DNA of 64,000 nucleotides from Nymphaea colorata (taxonomy: Eukaryota; Streptophyta; Magnoliopsida; Nymphaeales; Nymphaeaceae): positions 17,301,354 to 17,365,353 of the forward strand of contig NC_045142.1 of assembly GCF_008831285.2 (NCBI RefSeq). The letters run 5' to 3'. The first letter of the stretch is position 1. Each line of letters opens with the position of its first letter. Positions 11,801-23,618 of this stretch are shown piece after piece. Below the pieces are notes generated by a model. It made no database searches and had not been told where the DNA came from. It was given only the letters and a program-made list of their open reading frames with translations. A program made the translations under genes and the position numbers.

Positions 11801-13470
11801 ATAAAACGCGATATTTGTAACAAGCCCCTGTAACAAAGATTGGGTATTGGGCCAGCTTGGCCGGATAAGGAGTTTGGTTTGACCCGGTTCGATACCCAAA
11901 ACACAAGACCAGGCCCAGCCCGACACCTAAAACCAAACCAGAGCTCAATCCGATTAAATTAAAAAACATATTATACAATAATATATAAATATAATTAATC
12001 GTAATAAAATATTATAATTATATATAAAAATTAATAAAATATGTATTAAAAAAATTTTATCATGCCGAATCGGGCTCAGTCAAGCCCACTCGGCTGCCCC
12101 AATAAATTATTGGGCCGACTTTATTATTCTTTTTTGGGCTCGAGCTCGGGCCGAGTCAGGCTGGGTACCAGGTACCCGATCCAACATGCAGCCTTAGCTA
12201 TAACTACGGTGGGTAATTGCCCATACCAGCATACAGAATTTACATTATTTAAGTATAGAAATTTCATTAATTTTTTATTCTATTTTTTACATGTAAGTGC
12301 TTTAAATTTTGAAATTTAAACTTAAAGTGCCCATTTGCCAAATATTTGTGACTCCGCCACTTTTTCCTTCCATATACAATCCCCATAAAACTTCTTCTAT
12401 GCATTTACTTTTCAATATAAACCTGTTTGCTTATATAACATGATTACTTTTCAATATAAACCTGTTTGCTTATATAACATGACATTTCTTTTTAATTTTT
12501 ACTTTGTACATATATTTTTATTTATTTTTTTGGATGTATACAACCGTAAGAAACTACACTCGAACTGGGAGCATATTTTATTTACTTTGTACATATATTT
12601 ACTTTGTTGCTCGTGGTGGCCTAGAACTTCACAACATGGAGCGTACCTTTCTTAGGGGCATATTTTTTCATTTTCTTTTTAGAATATACACATATTTTAC
12701 ATATTTTCCTATTCAACTCATGAATTGTGAAGTGGGATGGTTAAGTGACTTAGCAGCCTGGTCAATTAAATTCAATTTTCAGTTTTTAAAACTTTTCTGA
12801 TCCTTCATTTGATCCATGTTTCCCTTCTCCGCTTCTTCTTAAAGAGATTGTTCAATTATTTGGCCGTCCAGTCCGGTTATGAATTCTTGTGTGAGTTCTC
12901 ACCCTTTTCTCGTATTTGCAGGTTATCTTCCGAAACCCCTCATCAATTTAAAGGACAGTTATTTTAACATTGATGAGAAATAGTGGCTAGATGTAAAACT
13001 AATAAAATTGAGCCTGTTCACATTATATTGCTATTATTGAGACCATCCGTAGAAATTTTGCTGCCTTCTCTTTTCAGCGATTTAATATTATTTTTAGTTT
13101 TTAAAAATACTCAAATCTCGTGAGACACACATATATAAGGATAAATATTTAAGATTTCTATTTACAAATAAAAATCTTTTAAAATACTGTCACCATGTGA
13201 CTACGCCATGTCGGGCATTCAGCATCTAGGCACCAGCCCACCAACATCCCGTCATCCATCTCTGCCGAACTGCCATTAGTATCAGGTATGTAACATTTCC
13301 CCTCTCTTTCATGCACTCTTTCTTTGTCTCTCTTTCTCTCTTAAACTACCTCATCTCACCAATTGGACACTTACTTCACCTCTCTCTACTCTCTCTCACG
13401 CAGTGCCTTCTCTCGAAAAGGTGTGGCCCGGTGGTGCATTGTCCAGATCTTCTACCTGGTTCCTGTGAGG
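8850..13470. other. Intergenic, degenerate repeats, no gene seen
   Basis: Beyond the amylase promoter I find no coding region. Contents seen: a poly-A run at about 9121-9140; a CGAGTT-rich, retroelement-like stretch at 9230-9400; a GGCCC/GGGCCGA-rich fragment at 11850-12200 resembling the ends of degenerate plant elements; a T-rich stretch near 11690-11780 related to the element at 39981-40314; a 39-bp tandem repeat at 12405-12482; and a C/T-rich stretch at about 13300-13400. Confidence 0.45.
12405..12482. repeat. 39-bp tandem repeat, two copies
   Basis: Two identical adjacent copies containing CAATATAAACCTGTTTGC, offset by exactly 39 bp. The identity suggests a recent duplication. Confidence 0.92.
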
Positions 13471-13472
13471 GC

Positions 13473-13477
13473 TTTGT
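13473..13477. repeat. Target-site duplication of copia element, left
   Basis: TTTGT, identical to 16108-16112 on the other side of the element. Five bases is the size made by Ty1/copia integrases. Confidence 0.88.
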
Positions 13478-13869
13478 TGTTGGATAGTGGCCACCGAGCC
13501 ATATTCTGATATCTCGTAACTGCCCTGCAGTTACAAGATTAATGTGGAAGCATTATCTCTAACAAATTTTTTCTCCTAAGATCGCTCTCCTATAACCGCC
13601 CGCTGGGCTACAAGAAAACCCAAAGAGCTGGTTATTTATGCCCAGTCTCTCTATGTTTTAGGGTTACAGAACTGATTAACCTAAAGAGCTCCTTAGAAGC
13701 AAACAAGTAAAACAAAACTCTGCTTCTTCTTCTTCTTCCTCTTCCACTTGCTCTGCTGTTTTCCACAGGGGACTGTCGCTGTTAGTCACTTGAAACCTAA
13801 GTCTGGAGCATCCTCTGGTGAACATATTGAGGAGCTTGAGACAGCGTTCCGCTGCCTTTCACTCCAACA
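13478..13869 (+). repeat. 5' LTR of copia element
   Basis: 392 bp, bounded by TG and CA. The first 70 bases match 15616 onward almost completely. A run of CTTCTT repeats lies near 13722-13747. Confidence 0.9.
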
Positions 13870-13870
13870 G

Positions 13871-13884
13871 TGGTATCAGAGAGC
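13871..13884 (+). promoter_or_regulatory. Primer-binding site (initiator Met tRNA type)
   Basis: TGGTATCAGAGAGC, one base after the 5' LTR. TGGTATCAGAGC is the standard complement to the 3' end of plant initiator tRNA-Met, so this site carries an extra GA. Confidence 0.85.
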
Positions 13885-14439
13885 ATAGGAGATCAACATC
13901 CGACACAGGTAAGTTATATTGAGACGATATCCATACACAGATAGTGTATGAACTTAAATGATTAGAGCATGCTAGATCATAGATTAAGAACTTTGCTATG
14001 TCTATGAAGCATGTGAGGCTAAAAAGCTCTCTGTTTGCACGAACAACATGCTTAATTAAAAAAAAAATCAGTCTGAATATATATTTTTTGTGCATGTTAT
14101 ACAAGAAGCATGAGGATTGCATATTGCTAAATATACTTTCTGTGCATGCAAATTCAAAATGATAGAGGCATTTAGTACACTATGCCGGTAGATATTGCAT
14201 GTGTAAAGTTTTGCAGGCCTGTAATCCTAGAAGACGGAGGTTATTTGTTCTAACTCTGCTCCTTTTGAGAACTTTTGGTCCATGGCGCCGTAGACTAGAA
14301 GCTCTCCGGTGACAGACAACGCTGCCAATGACAGCTACCATTGTAGACAGTGGTATTTTGCTTTTCAAAGAGCAATGACATAACTTGGGTTCGTTGCAAA
14401 CCAAGTAGACCACTATGTATATGTCTGAAAAAGTGGGAG

Positions 14440-15451
14440 CCTTTTTTATATCCTATCATTATATGTTGATGATAACAATATGATATTCAAAACGAAGATA
14501 ACGACATGATATTCAAAACGAAGACTTGGTTGAACAAGAATTTCAAAATGAAGGACTTGGGTGAAGCTTCCTATATATTAGGAATAAAGATCACTCGAAA
14601 TAGAAACTCAAGAATTCTGAGTTTAAGCCAAGAACGATATATTGATTATATCTTAAAGAAATTTTGTATGTTAGACTGCAAACCAATTGAGACTCTTATA
14701 GCTAAAGGAGCAAACTTAAGTAGGAGTGATTGACTTGGAGAAGGACAACAAAAATTAGATGTTCCATATGCATAAGCGGTTGGCAGTCTGATGTATTTAA
14801 TACTTTGTACCAGACTAGACATAAGTTTTTCCATCGATTTGGTGAGTCGTTATCAAAGTAATCCTGGATGGCCTCACTCACAAGCAATCCTGGATGGCCT
14901 CACTCACAAGCAGTCAAAAGAATTTTTCGATACATTAAAGGAACGAAAGGACTGAAATTGTCCTACCAAGCTGATGAGCTAACTTTAGTTGGCTATTCCG
15001 ATGCAGATTTTGCAGGATGTAAAGATGACAGTAAGTCTGCTTCGGGGTATGTTATTTGCTTTGGAGGTGGAGCAATAGTCTGGTCCCGTAAAAAATAGGA
15101 ATGTGTTGCTCACCGCACTCAAGAAGCAGAGTATGTAGCATGTAATGTTGCAACTACCTTTGCTGGATAAATTGGTTCTTGAAAGACTTGAAATTAGATC
15201 TTCATCATGAACCAGTTCAACTGTAGTGTGATAATCAGGCAGCAATATCTCTTATGAAAAATGGAGCTGTTAGCTCAAAGAGTAAACATATAATGGTGAA
15301 ATACCATTATGTTCATGAAAGGATTGAGAAAAATAAAATCTCGGTCGATTATTTGCCTATCAAGGATATGGTAGCTGATCCCTTAATTAAGAGAATATCT
15401 GAAGACTTGTTTTCAAAACATGTAGTCCATATGGGGCTAAGATATATTTGA
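14440..15451 (+). pseudogene. Copia reverse transcriptase end and RNase H, decayed
   Basis: The catalytic LYVDD of reverse transcriptase is at 14459-14473. It is followed, after a frame-breaking 26-bp duplication (14471-14496 and 14497-14522), by NFKMKDLGEASYILGIKI-type RT connection sequence to about 14733. RNase H follows with YSDADFAG and SASGYVICFGG segments (about 14890-15098), an in-frame stop, an AEYVA segment, and the carboxyl tail with DYLPIKDMVADPL ending at 15451. A second 26-bp tandem duplication is at 14860-14911. Several stops and frame changes make it non-functional. Confidence 0.9.
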
Positions 15452-15605
15452 AATGTTGCGAAGGAAAAACCACAGAATGGAAAACCTCATTGTAAGCCAT
15501 GAATAAGTTTGTGTTACGATGGTTAAACCAATTATGGAAAACCTCGTAACTAGTTAAATGAAGAAAACCTACATATAATGGAAGCAAATTGGCGGTCTCA
15601 TGGCC

Positions 15606-15615
15606 AAATGGGAGA
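15606..15615 (+). promoter_or_regulatory. Polypurine tract
   Basis: AAATGGGAGA directly before the 3' LTR, the usual plus-strand priming site of copia elements. Confidence 0.85.
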
Positions 15616-16107
15616 TGTTGGATAGTGGCCATTGAGCCATATCCTGATATCTCGTAACTGCCCTGTAGTTACGAGATTAATGTAGAAACATTATCTCTAA
15701 CAGTCTTTTTCTCCTAAAATCTCTCCCCTAGAACCGCCCCTGGGCTACGGGATAACGTAAGGAGTTGGTTATTTAAGCCCAGCATCTCTATGTTTTAGGG
15801 TTACAGAACTGATTACCCTAAAGAACTCCTTAGAAGCAAACCCGTAAAACAAAACTCTGCTTCTTTTTCTTCTTCTTCTTCATCTTCCTCTTGCTCGGCT
15901 GTTTTCCACAGGGGACTGTCATTGTTCTTAGAAGCAAACACGTAAAACAAAACTCTGCTTCTTGTTCTTCTTCTTCCTCTTCCTCTTGCTTGGCTATTTT
16001 CCACAGGGAACTGTCGCTGTTAGTCACTTGAAGCCTAAGTCTGGAGCATCCTCTGGTGAACATATTCAAGAGCTTGAGACGGCATTCCGCTACCTTTCAC
16101 TCTAACA
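15616..16107 (+). repeat. 3' LTR of copia element with 98-bp internal duplication
   Basis: 492 bp, against 392 bp for the 5' LTR. The difference is a tandem duplication: a unit starting CTTAGAAGCAAAC at 15829 recurs at 15927, offset 98 bp, each copy running through the CTTCTT tract to CCACAGGG. Confidence 0.9.
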
Positions 16108-17029
16108 TTTGTTTTCATTTTTGTGCATAGAAAACAGAAATGAATGCTCTATTTTCATTTTCCCCTTTCTTACTATGTGTGGTTCTTACTTTTGTGTTGT
16201 ACGTTGTACCTAGAGTAGGACATCCTGAACAACTTGTTTGCACCTCCATTTTTCCCACCTGTGGTGTGTTCTTTTTGTTGGGTTGGATATTTTTAGGAAT
16301 GAAAAAGAAGCAAACCTAACATGAAGGTTGTTTTCTTCCTCATTAGCAGACATGGAAGGTGACACCTTTCAAACATTAATAGATTGTGGATATAGGTTGA
16401 GAATCAAGCGAACCACATTAAAATTGCCCCATGTGTGTGCTGATCATTAATAATTTTTTTCAGTATAACTTTGATTTAGTGTTTGCATGTGGTAGCCGAC
16501 TACCATAACCTTTTGTGAGAACAGTCAAGTTTTCTCTTCCTGTTAACTGTTATTCTTCTGAATAGAGCATTTGATTCTTCTATATGTACCTCTCACATTA
16601 TCATCCCCTCTTTTAATACATCTTTTGAAACTGAAACAGGCATTTCTTGCTTATAGTAGTGGGCATTAACGTATTGTTGTCGGCTAGCTTCTCTTAAATC
16701 TGGAAATGTCTTTTTACCTAATGTATCAGATGCATGTCTTTAACGCTAAGCTAAACGAGTTAACGCTAAAAGAGTAAACTTAAACGAATAGAGTTCGAGA
16801 TTGACTTTGTGTAGTCAAGTCAAGTTCGAGCTTGTTGTAAAGTGCTCCACTCGAGTTCGAGTCGAGCTCGTTCTCGAGCTCGAGTTTTTTGAGCCTAGTT
16901 GAGCTCGAGCCGGCCAAACTCGAGCTCAATTCAGCTCATGCGCAGCCCTACTTGTAAATGATATGTGAGCAAAAGAATTAACCGAGAGAGAAGTTTTTCT
17001 AATAAACCAGTCTTCGCTCATGCTGTGTT
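16108..17029. other. Intergenic with CGAGCTCGAG-rich stretch
   Basis: 16108-16112 is the right TTTGT target duplication. At 16735-16960 there is a run of GAGTTCGAG and GAGCTCGAG words, a common degenerate plant repeat related to the ends of the element at 28349-29581. I see no gene. Confidence 0.5.
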
Positions 17030-17345
17030 TCTATGTAGATAAGTATTGAAACTGAACAGTCACATCCAAAATATCCTAAAATATAATCACATGACATCTT
17101 TTATAGATGTAATAATCTTATAAAATCTCACATTTTCCTAGAAATAATAACACAACACAAACAATGTTTTCTCTTTGTCATTATGTAAAATTTATTAAAA
17201 AATATTTCCTAAAAAAGAAAGACATCTTCACCCAAAAGTATAGGAAGAAGATATTCGAAGGATATATAGAGGATCCACCAGTAGGTTTGACCATCCAATG
17301 ATTAGCGAGAGAAACAAAGAGAGAGAGAGTAAAAGAGAGAGAGAG
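17030..17345 (+). repeat. Dispersed repeat R, copy 2 (block A)
   Basis: Shares the order of words found at 24465-24770 and 31130-31445, including ACATCCAAAATATCCTAAAATAT, CTCACATTTTCC, GAAAGACATCTTCACCC and a tail near GGATATATAGAGG followed by TTTGACCA. It opens duplicated block A. Confidence 0.75.
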
Positions 17346-18994
17346 AGTGGTAAACTTTTGCCTCATATCATGCCTATTCTGGATAAAAACCAGCAGCCAC
17401 AGCAACCGACCTCAAATTTCCTTTATTTTTATATTGGTGCTTTCAATTATTAACTTGTATATATGGATTGAGACACTCCTAATAGAGCCAAAAAAATTTG
17501 ACTGAGAGACACTAACTGATTTCTCACTTAGGAGAATGAGTAATTGCAGGGCACGAACTCAGGCCTGGCGTGGGTACTACATGCGGTTGGACCTTGATCC
17601 AGCTTAATCATAATGCAAGATTTTAGGAGCTGGCATGGGCAGTGGCCCACGCCAGTCACACATAACTCCACTACTGCGTAAAAGTATCAGAGTTTTTGAA
17701 TTAGACATTCAACCCTAATTTCTTTTAGCTCTGCTACTAGTTGTCACCATCAACTTCCCGATAATTTCAACCATGTCAACTTCCTTTTTTTCTCTTTCAT
17801 TGATACTCAAAATGTTCTACTTTCATTCGTATGACTGGAGGTCTGATCGTAGCCTCCTGGCTAGTCTTTTGGCTGTTAGCTGACTCTCATGAGCAGGTCT
17901 TAGCTAGCTTGTTTTTCTTTATGAATTGGAAATTTGATTAATAGTATTCTCTGTTTGGCTTTTTATTTTGGCAAGTATGTAATTTGGATGTTGTTTAAAT
18001 ACACACACACACACATTTTTTTTTTCCATATTCGCTTAGAACTAGCATTCGACATTCCAGATCTTCATTTCTTGGTATTCTTGCTGTTGAGCAGAGCCTG
18101 AAGTTCACTATTTCTTGAGTTCCTTTCTTGCTTTTCATATTGAAAACTATTCACTAGGCAAGCAGGGGAAACCCTTTGTCCCCATAGGATTTTCAAGCCT
18201 ATTTACCAATCGCATTTGTGACCATTTGACCAATCACTGGTTCCAGCATTTTCTTGTATTTTATGTTCTTTACTCCTATATCATTTCAAGAATACTGCAT
18301 TTGCCACACTCTGTGGCAATTTTAACCAAAAAGTAGAGGGCATCTTCACCAAAAAGGTAAATGGAAGCTTTCCTTAATTTTGCAACTTACTTAAATGGAA
18401 CCAATACAATAAGAAAAGATAGATATCAGAAGTAAAGAGATGCATGAAGTGCAAATAAGCTCTTCCTTGCTGACAAAACTTTTCGGAAAAGATTGGATGG
18501 GTGCAATGTGGTTCTTATGATCATAAGGATCTCCAGTGAACTTGATGTTACAGATGTCTCTCTACACGTTCATTTGAACAGTCTTTGTTTTTCTATTGTT
18601 CATTGTTGTTATTGTGGGTGGCTTGAAAATTTGTTTTATTTTCTTGTCCCTGGAAACTGAAGTAAAGAAATAATATCTAGCCTTGCTGAGTCTATAGTTT
18701 CCAATTCTGGTACAGAAATAATAAACAACCTTACCAAGCAACGGTAAGAAGTTTGATTTTGTTGCATATGCAGCTAAAACTTTTGGAACTATTTGGGTCC
18801 TCTCTTGAAGTTGTAACTGAGAACATGCAGTGTGGTCATGTCTTATTCTTGGACTTGATATTGTGTATGAAAGTGCAAACTTATTTTTCAATTTTGAATT
18901 AGCTTATATTTATATATATATATATATATATTGTGTTCTTGGGTTATGATGATGACGTGCCAAATTTGTTGAGAAAATAACTGGTTGCCATGAT
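17346..18994. other. Block A spacer containing segment W, no gene seen
   Basis: Segment W (about 17878-17960, GCTGACTCTCATGAGCAG ... GTATTCTCTG) is shared with 33979-34057. At 17540-17670 there is a degenerate fragment with GGGCAGTGGCCCACGCC words. Small CA and TA microsatellites are at 18000-18016 and 18909-18930. No coding region is evident. Confidence 0.5.
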
Positions 18995-19345
18995 GGATGG
19001 GAAAAGGTTCAAATCCACCATGAAAGTGGAGAAAAAGTAGGTCATTTTGATTGGTTGGTCAGCTGACTCGCTTGAATATTACTTCGTATATGGAAACATA
19101 CAGCAATCAATTGATTTTGTGGCACAGACAGAAGCATTCCATTGTCGGACTAAGTCCACAACTTATCACAGAATTTGGCATTTTCTTTAGCCATTAAGGA
19201 GCACCAACTCTCTTAATGATGTTTGACTTAATATTGGAACAGGTTCTAATACATTGCTAATATATGGTTCAATGAATGTTGGGAGTATTAGATTAGATGT
19301 GCTTAAACGAAGGCTCTAGTTATTGCTACCTTTATATGACCAAAG
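18995..19345. repeat. Duplicated segment X, copy in block A
   Basis: Matches 25005-25385 along its length (AGGTCATTTTGAT, GGTCAG.TGACT, GCAGAAGCATTCCAT, TTTAGCCATTAA.GAGCACCAAC, ATGACC near the end). Part of it also matches 26034-26306 in reverse. No open frame of note. Confidence 0.75.
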
Positions 19346-19494
19346 ATATCTTCTCTCAAATACAATATATAATTGACCATGAATCCCACAGAAGGCCCCC
19401 ATTCTTGGTGAGAGATGCTACATTAATTCACAAGGTCATCTGATTGTCATTAGGGGTTCTTAACATCGATTTCTGAAAGAGATTTGACGTTAGG

Positions 19495-19858
19495 GATCCT
19501 CACCCCTGATAACAATGATAGTTACTGAGACACTAAGCAATCCTAATTTTTTCTAAAGATCAACTAGCCTCTCTCTTTGTTTCCTTTTCATGTGGTTTAT
19601 TTACCATACCAAGGGAAGGGTTGAAAGAAATTAAAACGTGGGTTAGGTTAGGCAAGAAAGGGAAGGTTGTCCCCATAAAATGCCCACCATTCCTTGTCCA
19701 ACATAGCCCACCTTCTGATTTGTTCTCTCCTTTTCCTTGATGGGCTAAATAAAATACATGAAAAAGAAACACAAAGAAAAACTAGTTCATCTTTAAGAAA
19801 AGCATGATTACGTAGTGTTTCAGTAACTATCACTGTCACCAGGGGTGCAGATCCATGG
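19495..19858. repeat. Imperfect inverted repeat, about 364 bp, hairpin-capable
   Basis: The left arm reads CACCCCTGATAACAATGATAG, GTTACTGAGACACTA and TCTTTGTTTCCTTTTCATG. The right arm read on the other strand gives CACCCCTGGTGACAGTGATAG, GTTACTGAAACACTA and TCTTTGTGTTTCTTTTTCATG. The arms are about 165 bp with a short unmatched centre near 19670-19690. The size is within the range of plant MIRNA or young hairpin loci. No known miRNA sequence was recognised in it. Confidence 0.8.
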
Positions 19859-21499
19859 TGCAAAATCTATTCCAGCATTCGATGTTGGAGACGCCTGATG
19901 ACGATAACCTTCAACAGTCTGATGGGCTTGCAAATTAGTGTAACATCTCTCGTCAAGATTGGGGGGCTTGCTGCCTGCCTCTTTTTTGTGAGATTCATGA
20001 TCAATGATATGTTCCTTTCTAGAGAAGATATCTTTGGTCTTACGGAGGTTTTTCAGTAACTATGAAGATCCCAAGAATGCCATATGTTGTTATGAATGAA
20101 GTAATATACGAACAAGTCAGCTGACAATCCTATCAAAATGATCGCTTTCAGTCCACTTTCATGGTAGATTTAAACCTTTCTCATCCACTATGGCAACCTT
20201 TATTTGTCAACAATTTCGATATCATCATCTCAACCCAAACGCAATTAAAATTTCTCTCTTTGGTGCCAGCACCATCCCACTACAATCAAGGCCTAGTGAA
20301 TGCAAAACAACTATCCAGTAATGCACAGTCCAAGCAAGTCTTGGTAAAGATAAATTCTTCTATTGCTGTAGTAAATGAACAAAATTTTGAAAGTCTAGAG
20401 CTAACTAGGTGTGGATCAATCAATGCTAGAGATGCTGCTGGTCTCAGTGATCTAATCATGGTGATAGAGTGCAATATTTTGGTCTTAATTGTGTTGAATA
20501 TGGATGGAAGACAAGGAAAATGATGAAACCAGAACAACTAACTACTTAGCAACCCCATGAGTGTTATAATCTACCCCTTTAAGGCACATACGTCAGTGCA
20601 TGTGGGACCGCAAGTCTGAGTATTGAAGCAGCTGTGATACAACTGAATAACCTGACCAAAAATAAGCTCAAATCCATAGTCATATGGATCTCAATCTACC
20701 CACTAACAGTTTCACTTTTGACTCGATAAGGTAGAAACTATGACAACCAACTACTTAATAACTCCCTTTATAATTTACCTGAAATTCCTCAAAATCTTTG
20801 ATATGAGACTAAATTTTTCGGGTGGTACAAATTCATGGTCAATATTATATTCTTCCTATCATATATTCTTGAAATTTCTTCAAGTGCTAGCCTAATGGAC
20901 ATGCCTCACATTCTTGAAGTTTGCCTATGATAATGAGTTGCTGGAATTGTCTAGTCCATAAACATGTTTATCTGGTCAATTAACATAGCCAGGGAAGAGT
21001 TATCTTTGGGGTGATTCCTAAGTTAGGCAGGTTGGCATTGGTGTAGAAGCTGATGCCCTTTAAGTGAATTGATGTAAGTTTGTAGAATGTGTCAGAGAAG
21101 AAATGTTGAGTCAAAGTTCATAGATTCCTCTTAGCATGGTCGTCCATGGTCATCATCTCAGAGAAGTACGTAATCCGAGAAATAGCTCTGTTGCAGGGCA
21201 TGAGTTTGCGTTCCAAATACTACATATTTCAATATCATTATGTTTCTTGATGCATTTTCTTATAGCTTTGCTTGCGAAGACGGAATGCTACCTGGAAATC
21301 AATACCAATCAACAAACATAACAATGTTTTTCTTCCTGATGATGAGCTATTGTCACTTCGAATTTTAGTTGTCATGGAAGGGTGTTTTGGTCTCATAAGA
21401 CTGGTTCATGTTTATTAGAGACCAATTAAATCAAAGATTTAGTCATTAATTTGTCTTCCCTTTAAGTAAAAGATAACACTTCAGAGGCCGTCTCATGTG
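19859..21499. other. Block A spacer with one 120-codon open frame
   Basis: An open frame at 20161-20523 (plus) encodes 120 residues. I recognise no domain, signal or motif and its codon context looks random. Nothing else is apparent beyond AT-rich sequence. Confidence 0.35.
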
Positions 21500-22200
21500 C
21501 CTTTTTCTCATAAATTGGAGCCGCACTGGAACTAGTTCATGACAAACCCGACCGCCCAAAACTGCTACCTCCGCTAAACAAGTTAAGCACAAGGGATAAA
21601 TTCAATCAAGCTCATATAAGAAAAACAACCAACCACGATCGAGCTCTCAATGAAGGCATACAGTACAAGATATTTTAGAATATTTTGCATGGCACTTGCT
21701 TTTTTAAAAAAAAAATTTTTTTTGAGCAATCAGTTGTTTTGTTAATTTTCTTTCAAAGGAGTGAATTTGTGTTTAAAGTTTCCATTTCCCTTTTTTTTTT
21801 TCTATATGACGGGGAACTTCAATTGAAGGTATTACAATATGGATGTGGCTCCACCAAAGACCTCTACCGGTGAAATCAAACGCCACTGTTCCCTTATGCT
21901 GGGGAAGAATTTGAAGAATGAATAAATTTAATTAATTAAAGGTGTGCATCCCTGAAGGATCAAATTTCCCTTTGCTAGTGATATTATTATTAGTAGTGGT
22001 AATTTATATATTAAATCAAGTGGTACGTCAAATGAACCATAAATTCGACCTATACCATACCCAACCACCATCCACCGTTCCATTATTCTCCAAGTGTTCT
22101 CTCAAGTCTCATCGAAGACTACAATATTGGATTCAATTATAAATGTAGGTCATCTAATAAAATCAATTAAAATACATATAGGAGGATTTCCTAAATGCAT
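21500..22200. repeat. Duplicated segment Y, copy in block A
   Basis: Matches 27331-28215: AGTTCATGACAAACCCG, AGAATATTTTGCATGGCACTTGC, CAAAGGAGTGAA, CTCTACCGGTGAAATCAAACG, ACCACCATCCACCG, AATGTAGGTCATC and ATAGGAGGATTT occur in the same order in both. The copy at 27-28 kb has gained a repeat D fragment at about 27765-27920. Confidence 0.8.
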
Positions 22201-22724
22201 GCACCGTGGACCATTGATGCATCATAAACCGTTGCCCTCTTTTGATAACTGGGTTTTAACGACAAATTTTTTAATTTTTACACATTACATCATATTACAT
22301 ATCCTACAGTGGACGTGTTGCTTATTCCCCAGTTTTCTTTCAGTTTCCGAGCATTAAATGATGTGCTCCTTTTTAAAACCACCAGCTTTTTTGTCTGGAG
22401 ACTTTTATGATAGGAACCCCATTCCATGGATTTCTTTTTTTTCTTTGGATGTGGAAACAAGGCTCAATGAGTCGTCAAGTTTTGATGCATTGCATGTTAG
22501 ATTTTTGGAACTGCTTTAAAATCTTACGTGTAAGAATTATCAGCCCGGCCCCTGTCAGAGGTTTTTTTTTTTTTTCTTTTCTTTTCTTTTGGTGGCTTTA
22601 TTAAAGGATGTCTTCGCATTGAATCTATTTAACGAAAATAAATATTGAACGCTTGTTGTTTCCGGTGGATAGGACGGGTCAGGAAAGAACGCCCTTGTTC
22701 ATGAAACGGGGGTAATTGCCATAA

Positions 22725-23610
22725 ACAACTTGCAAATTGGAGGTCTCCGGTAATGGAACCAGCCGTTCAAAACTATACCGGTGCAATTTTGTGACATTTT
22801 GACGGCAGAAAAATCACTTTTCGTGACTCAAGTTTTTATGCAATTTTTCAAATTTTTGCTGGTTTATTTGTGATCTATAAGGTCGAGGACTCAACCATCG
22901 GTTCTCGTTTTTCGTAAAACCCTTTTTTATGTTTAGGCAGGATTAATTTTACAAGAAACAAAGATTCAATTGTCCAAATGTCTGGAATTTTAATAACTTT
23001 GTGTTTAGTTCATTTAAACGGAAAACTTTTTTTTTTTTTTTTTTTGCAGAATCATGGTTTATCTATCAGAAACTGCATGCAAAAAGATTAAACAATATAA
23101 GAACTCTCAACCGAGTCTGACCTTCAGGAGAAGCAGACTGTGAGGGTGGAGGAAGCCAAACATGGGTGACTCCCGCCTCTGTTATCTGAGGCACCAAATT
23201 CTTCAGAACATGATACCATCATTGACTGTTCTTAGATGATTCCCAGTTGAAAGCCTGGAATCAATTCACATACACCGGTATCATAATTAAACTTGAATAG
23301 AACATTAATTTCAATTAATACTATGTATAAAAAAAAATTGAAACTATCTAACTAAGGCCATTGAATTTATCGAAGTGAACAATTAAAAGAAAAACAAAAA
23401 GAAAAATATGATGAACATTTTTATCATCTAATCTAATATTACTTTTCACATTTTTTTCCTTGATCCTGAACAACAAGAATCATCATTAATAGTATATATA
23501 CCAAGAAGCCAATAAAGGAGGAGACAGAGAGATGTGTATGGAGTTGGCTTCCCACGTCGAGCCTTTTATAAGTAGCAGAAAGTGAAATTAATTGATGCTT
23601 ATGGATATGA
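22725..23610 (-). pseudogene. Alpha-amylase pseudogene (intron 2, exon 2, intron 1 and promoter only)
   Basis: This segment follows the amylase gene from intron 2 to the promoter. The exon 2 equivalent (23254-23122) is still 133 bp with both splice sites, but the glycine codon corresponding to residue 41 has become TGA within SQGWYHV. Exon 1 is mostly deleted, and the remaining start region reads ATTG instead of ATG. Exons 3 and 4 are absent. About 230 bp of foreign sequence (near 22775-23010) interrupts intron 2. The TATA box and TATCCAT element survive at about 23563-23605. The residue preceding SQS is Pro, as is usual for the family, whereas the intact gene has Ala there. Confidence 0.93.
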
Positions 23611-23618
23611 ACTTCGAA

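Larger units (their letters stand above)
13478..16107 (+). mobile_element. Ty1/copia LTR retrotransposon, internally deleted, with both LTRs
   Basis: The 2.63-kb element starts TGTTGGATAG and ends TAACA, with 5-bp target duplications (TTTGT) on both sides. The 5' LTR is 13478-13869; a tRNA-iMet-type primer site follows at 13871 and a polypurine tract precedes the 3' LTR (15616-16107). The interior is only about 1.75 kb and keeps the end of reverse transcriptase and RNase H; gag, protease, integrase and most of RT are missing. The retained frames carry stops and two 26-bp tandem duplications that shift the frame, so the element cannot move by itself. The LTRs differ by substitutions and by a 98-bp duplication in the 3' LTR, so insertion is not recent. 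Confidence 0.92.

Noticed and set aside
12405-12482. Tandem repeats as a CRISPR-like array
   Set aside because: Units are directly adjacent with no spacers, only two copies, in a plant genome.
19660-19720. AATGCCCACCATTCC resembling the miR482/2118 passenger region
   Set aside because: The match is partial and lies in the loop of the inverted repeat, not in paired arms.
20161-20523. 120-codon frame as a protein gene
   Set aside because: No recognisable domain, no splice or promoter context, and frames of this length can occur by chance in 64 kb.
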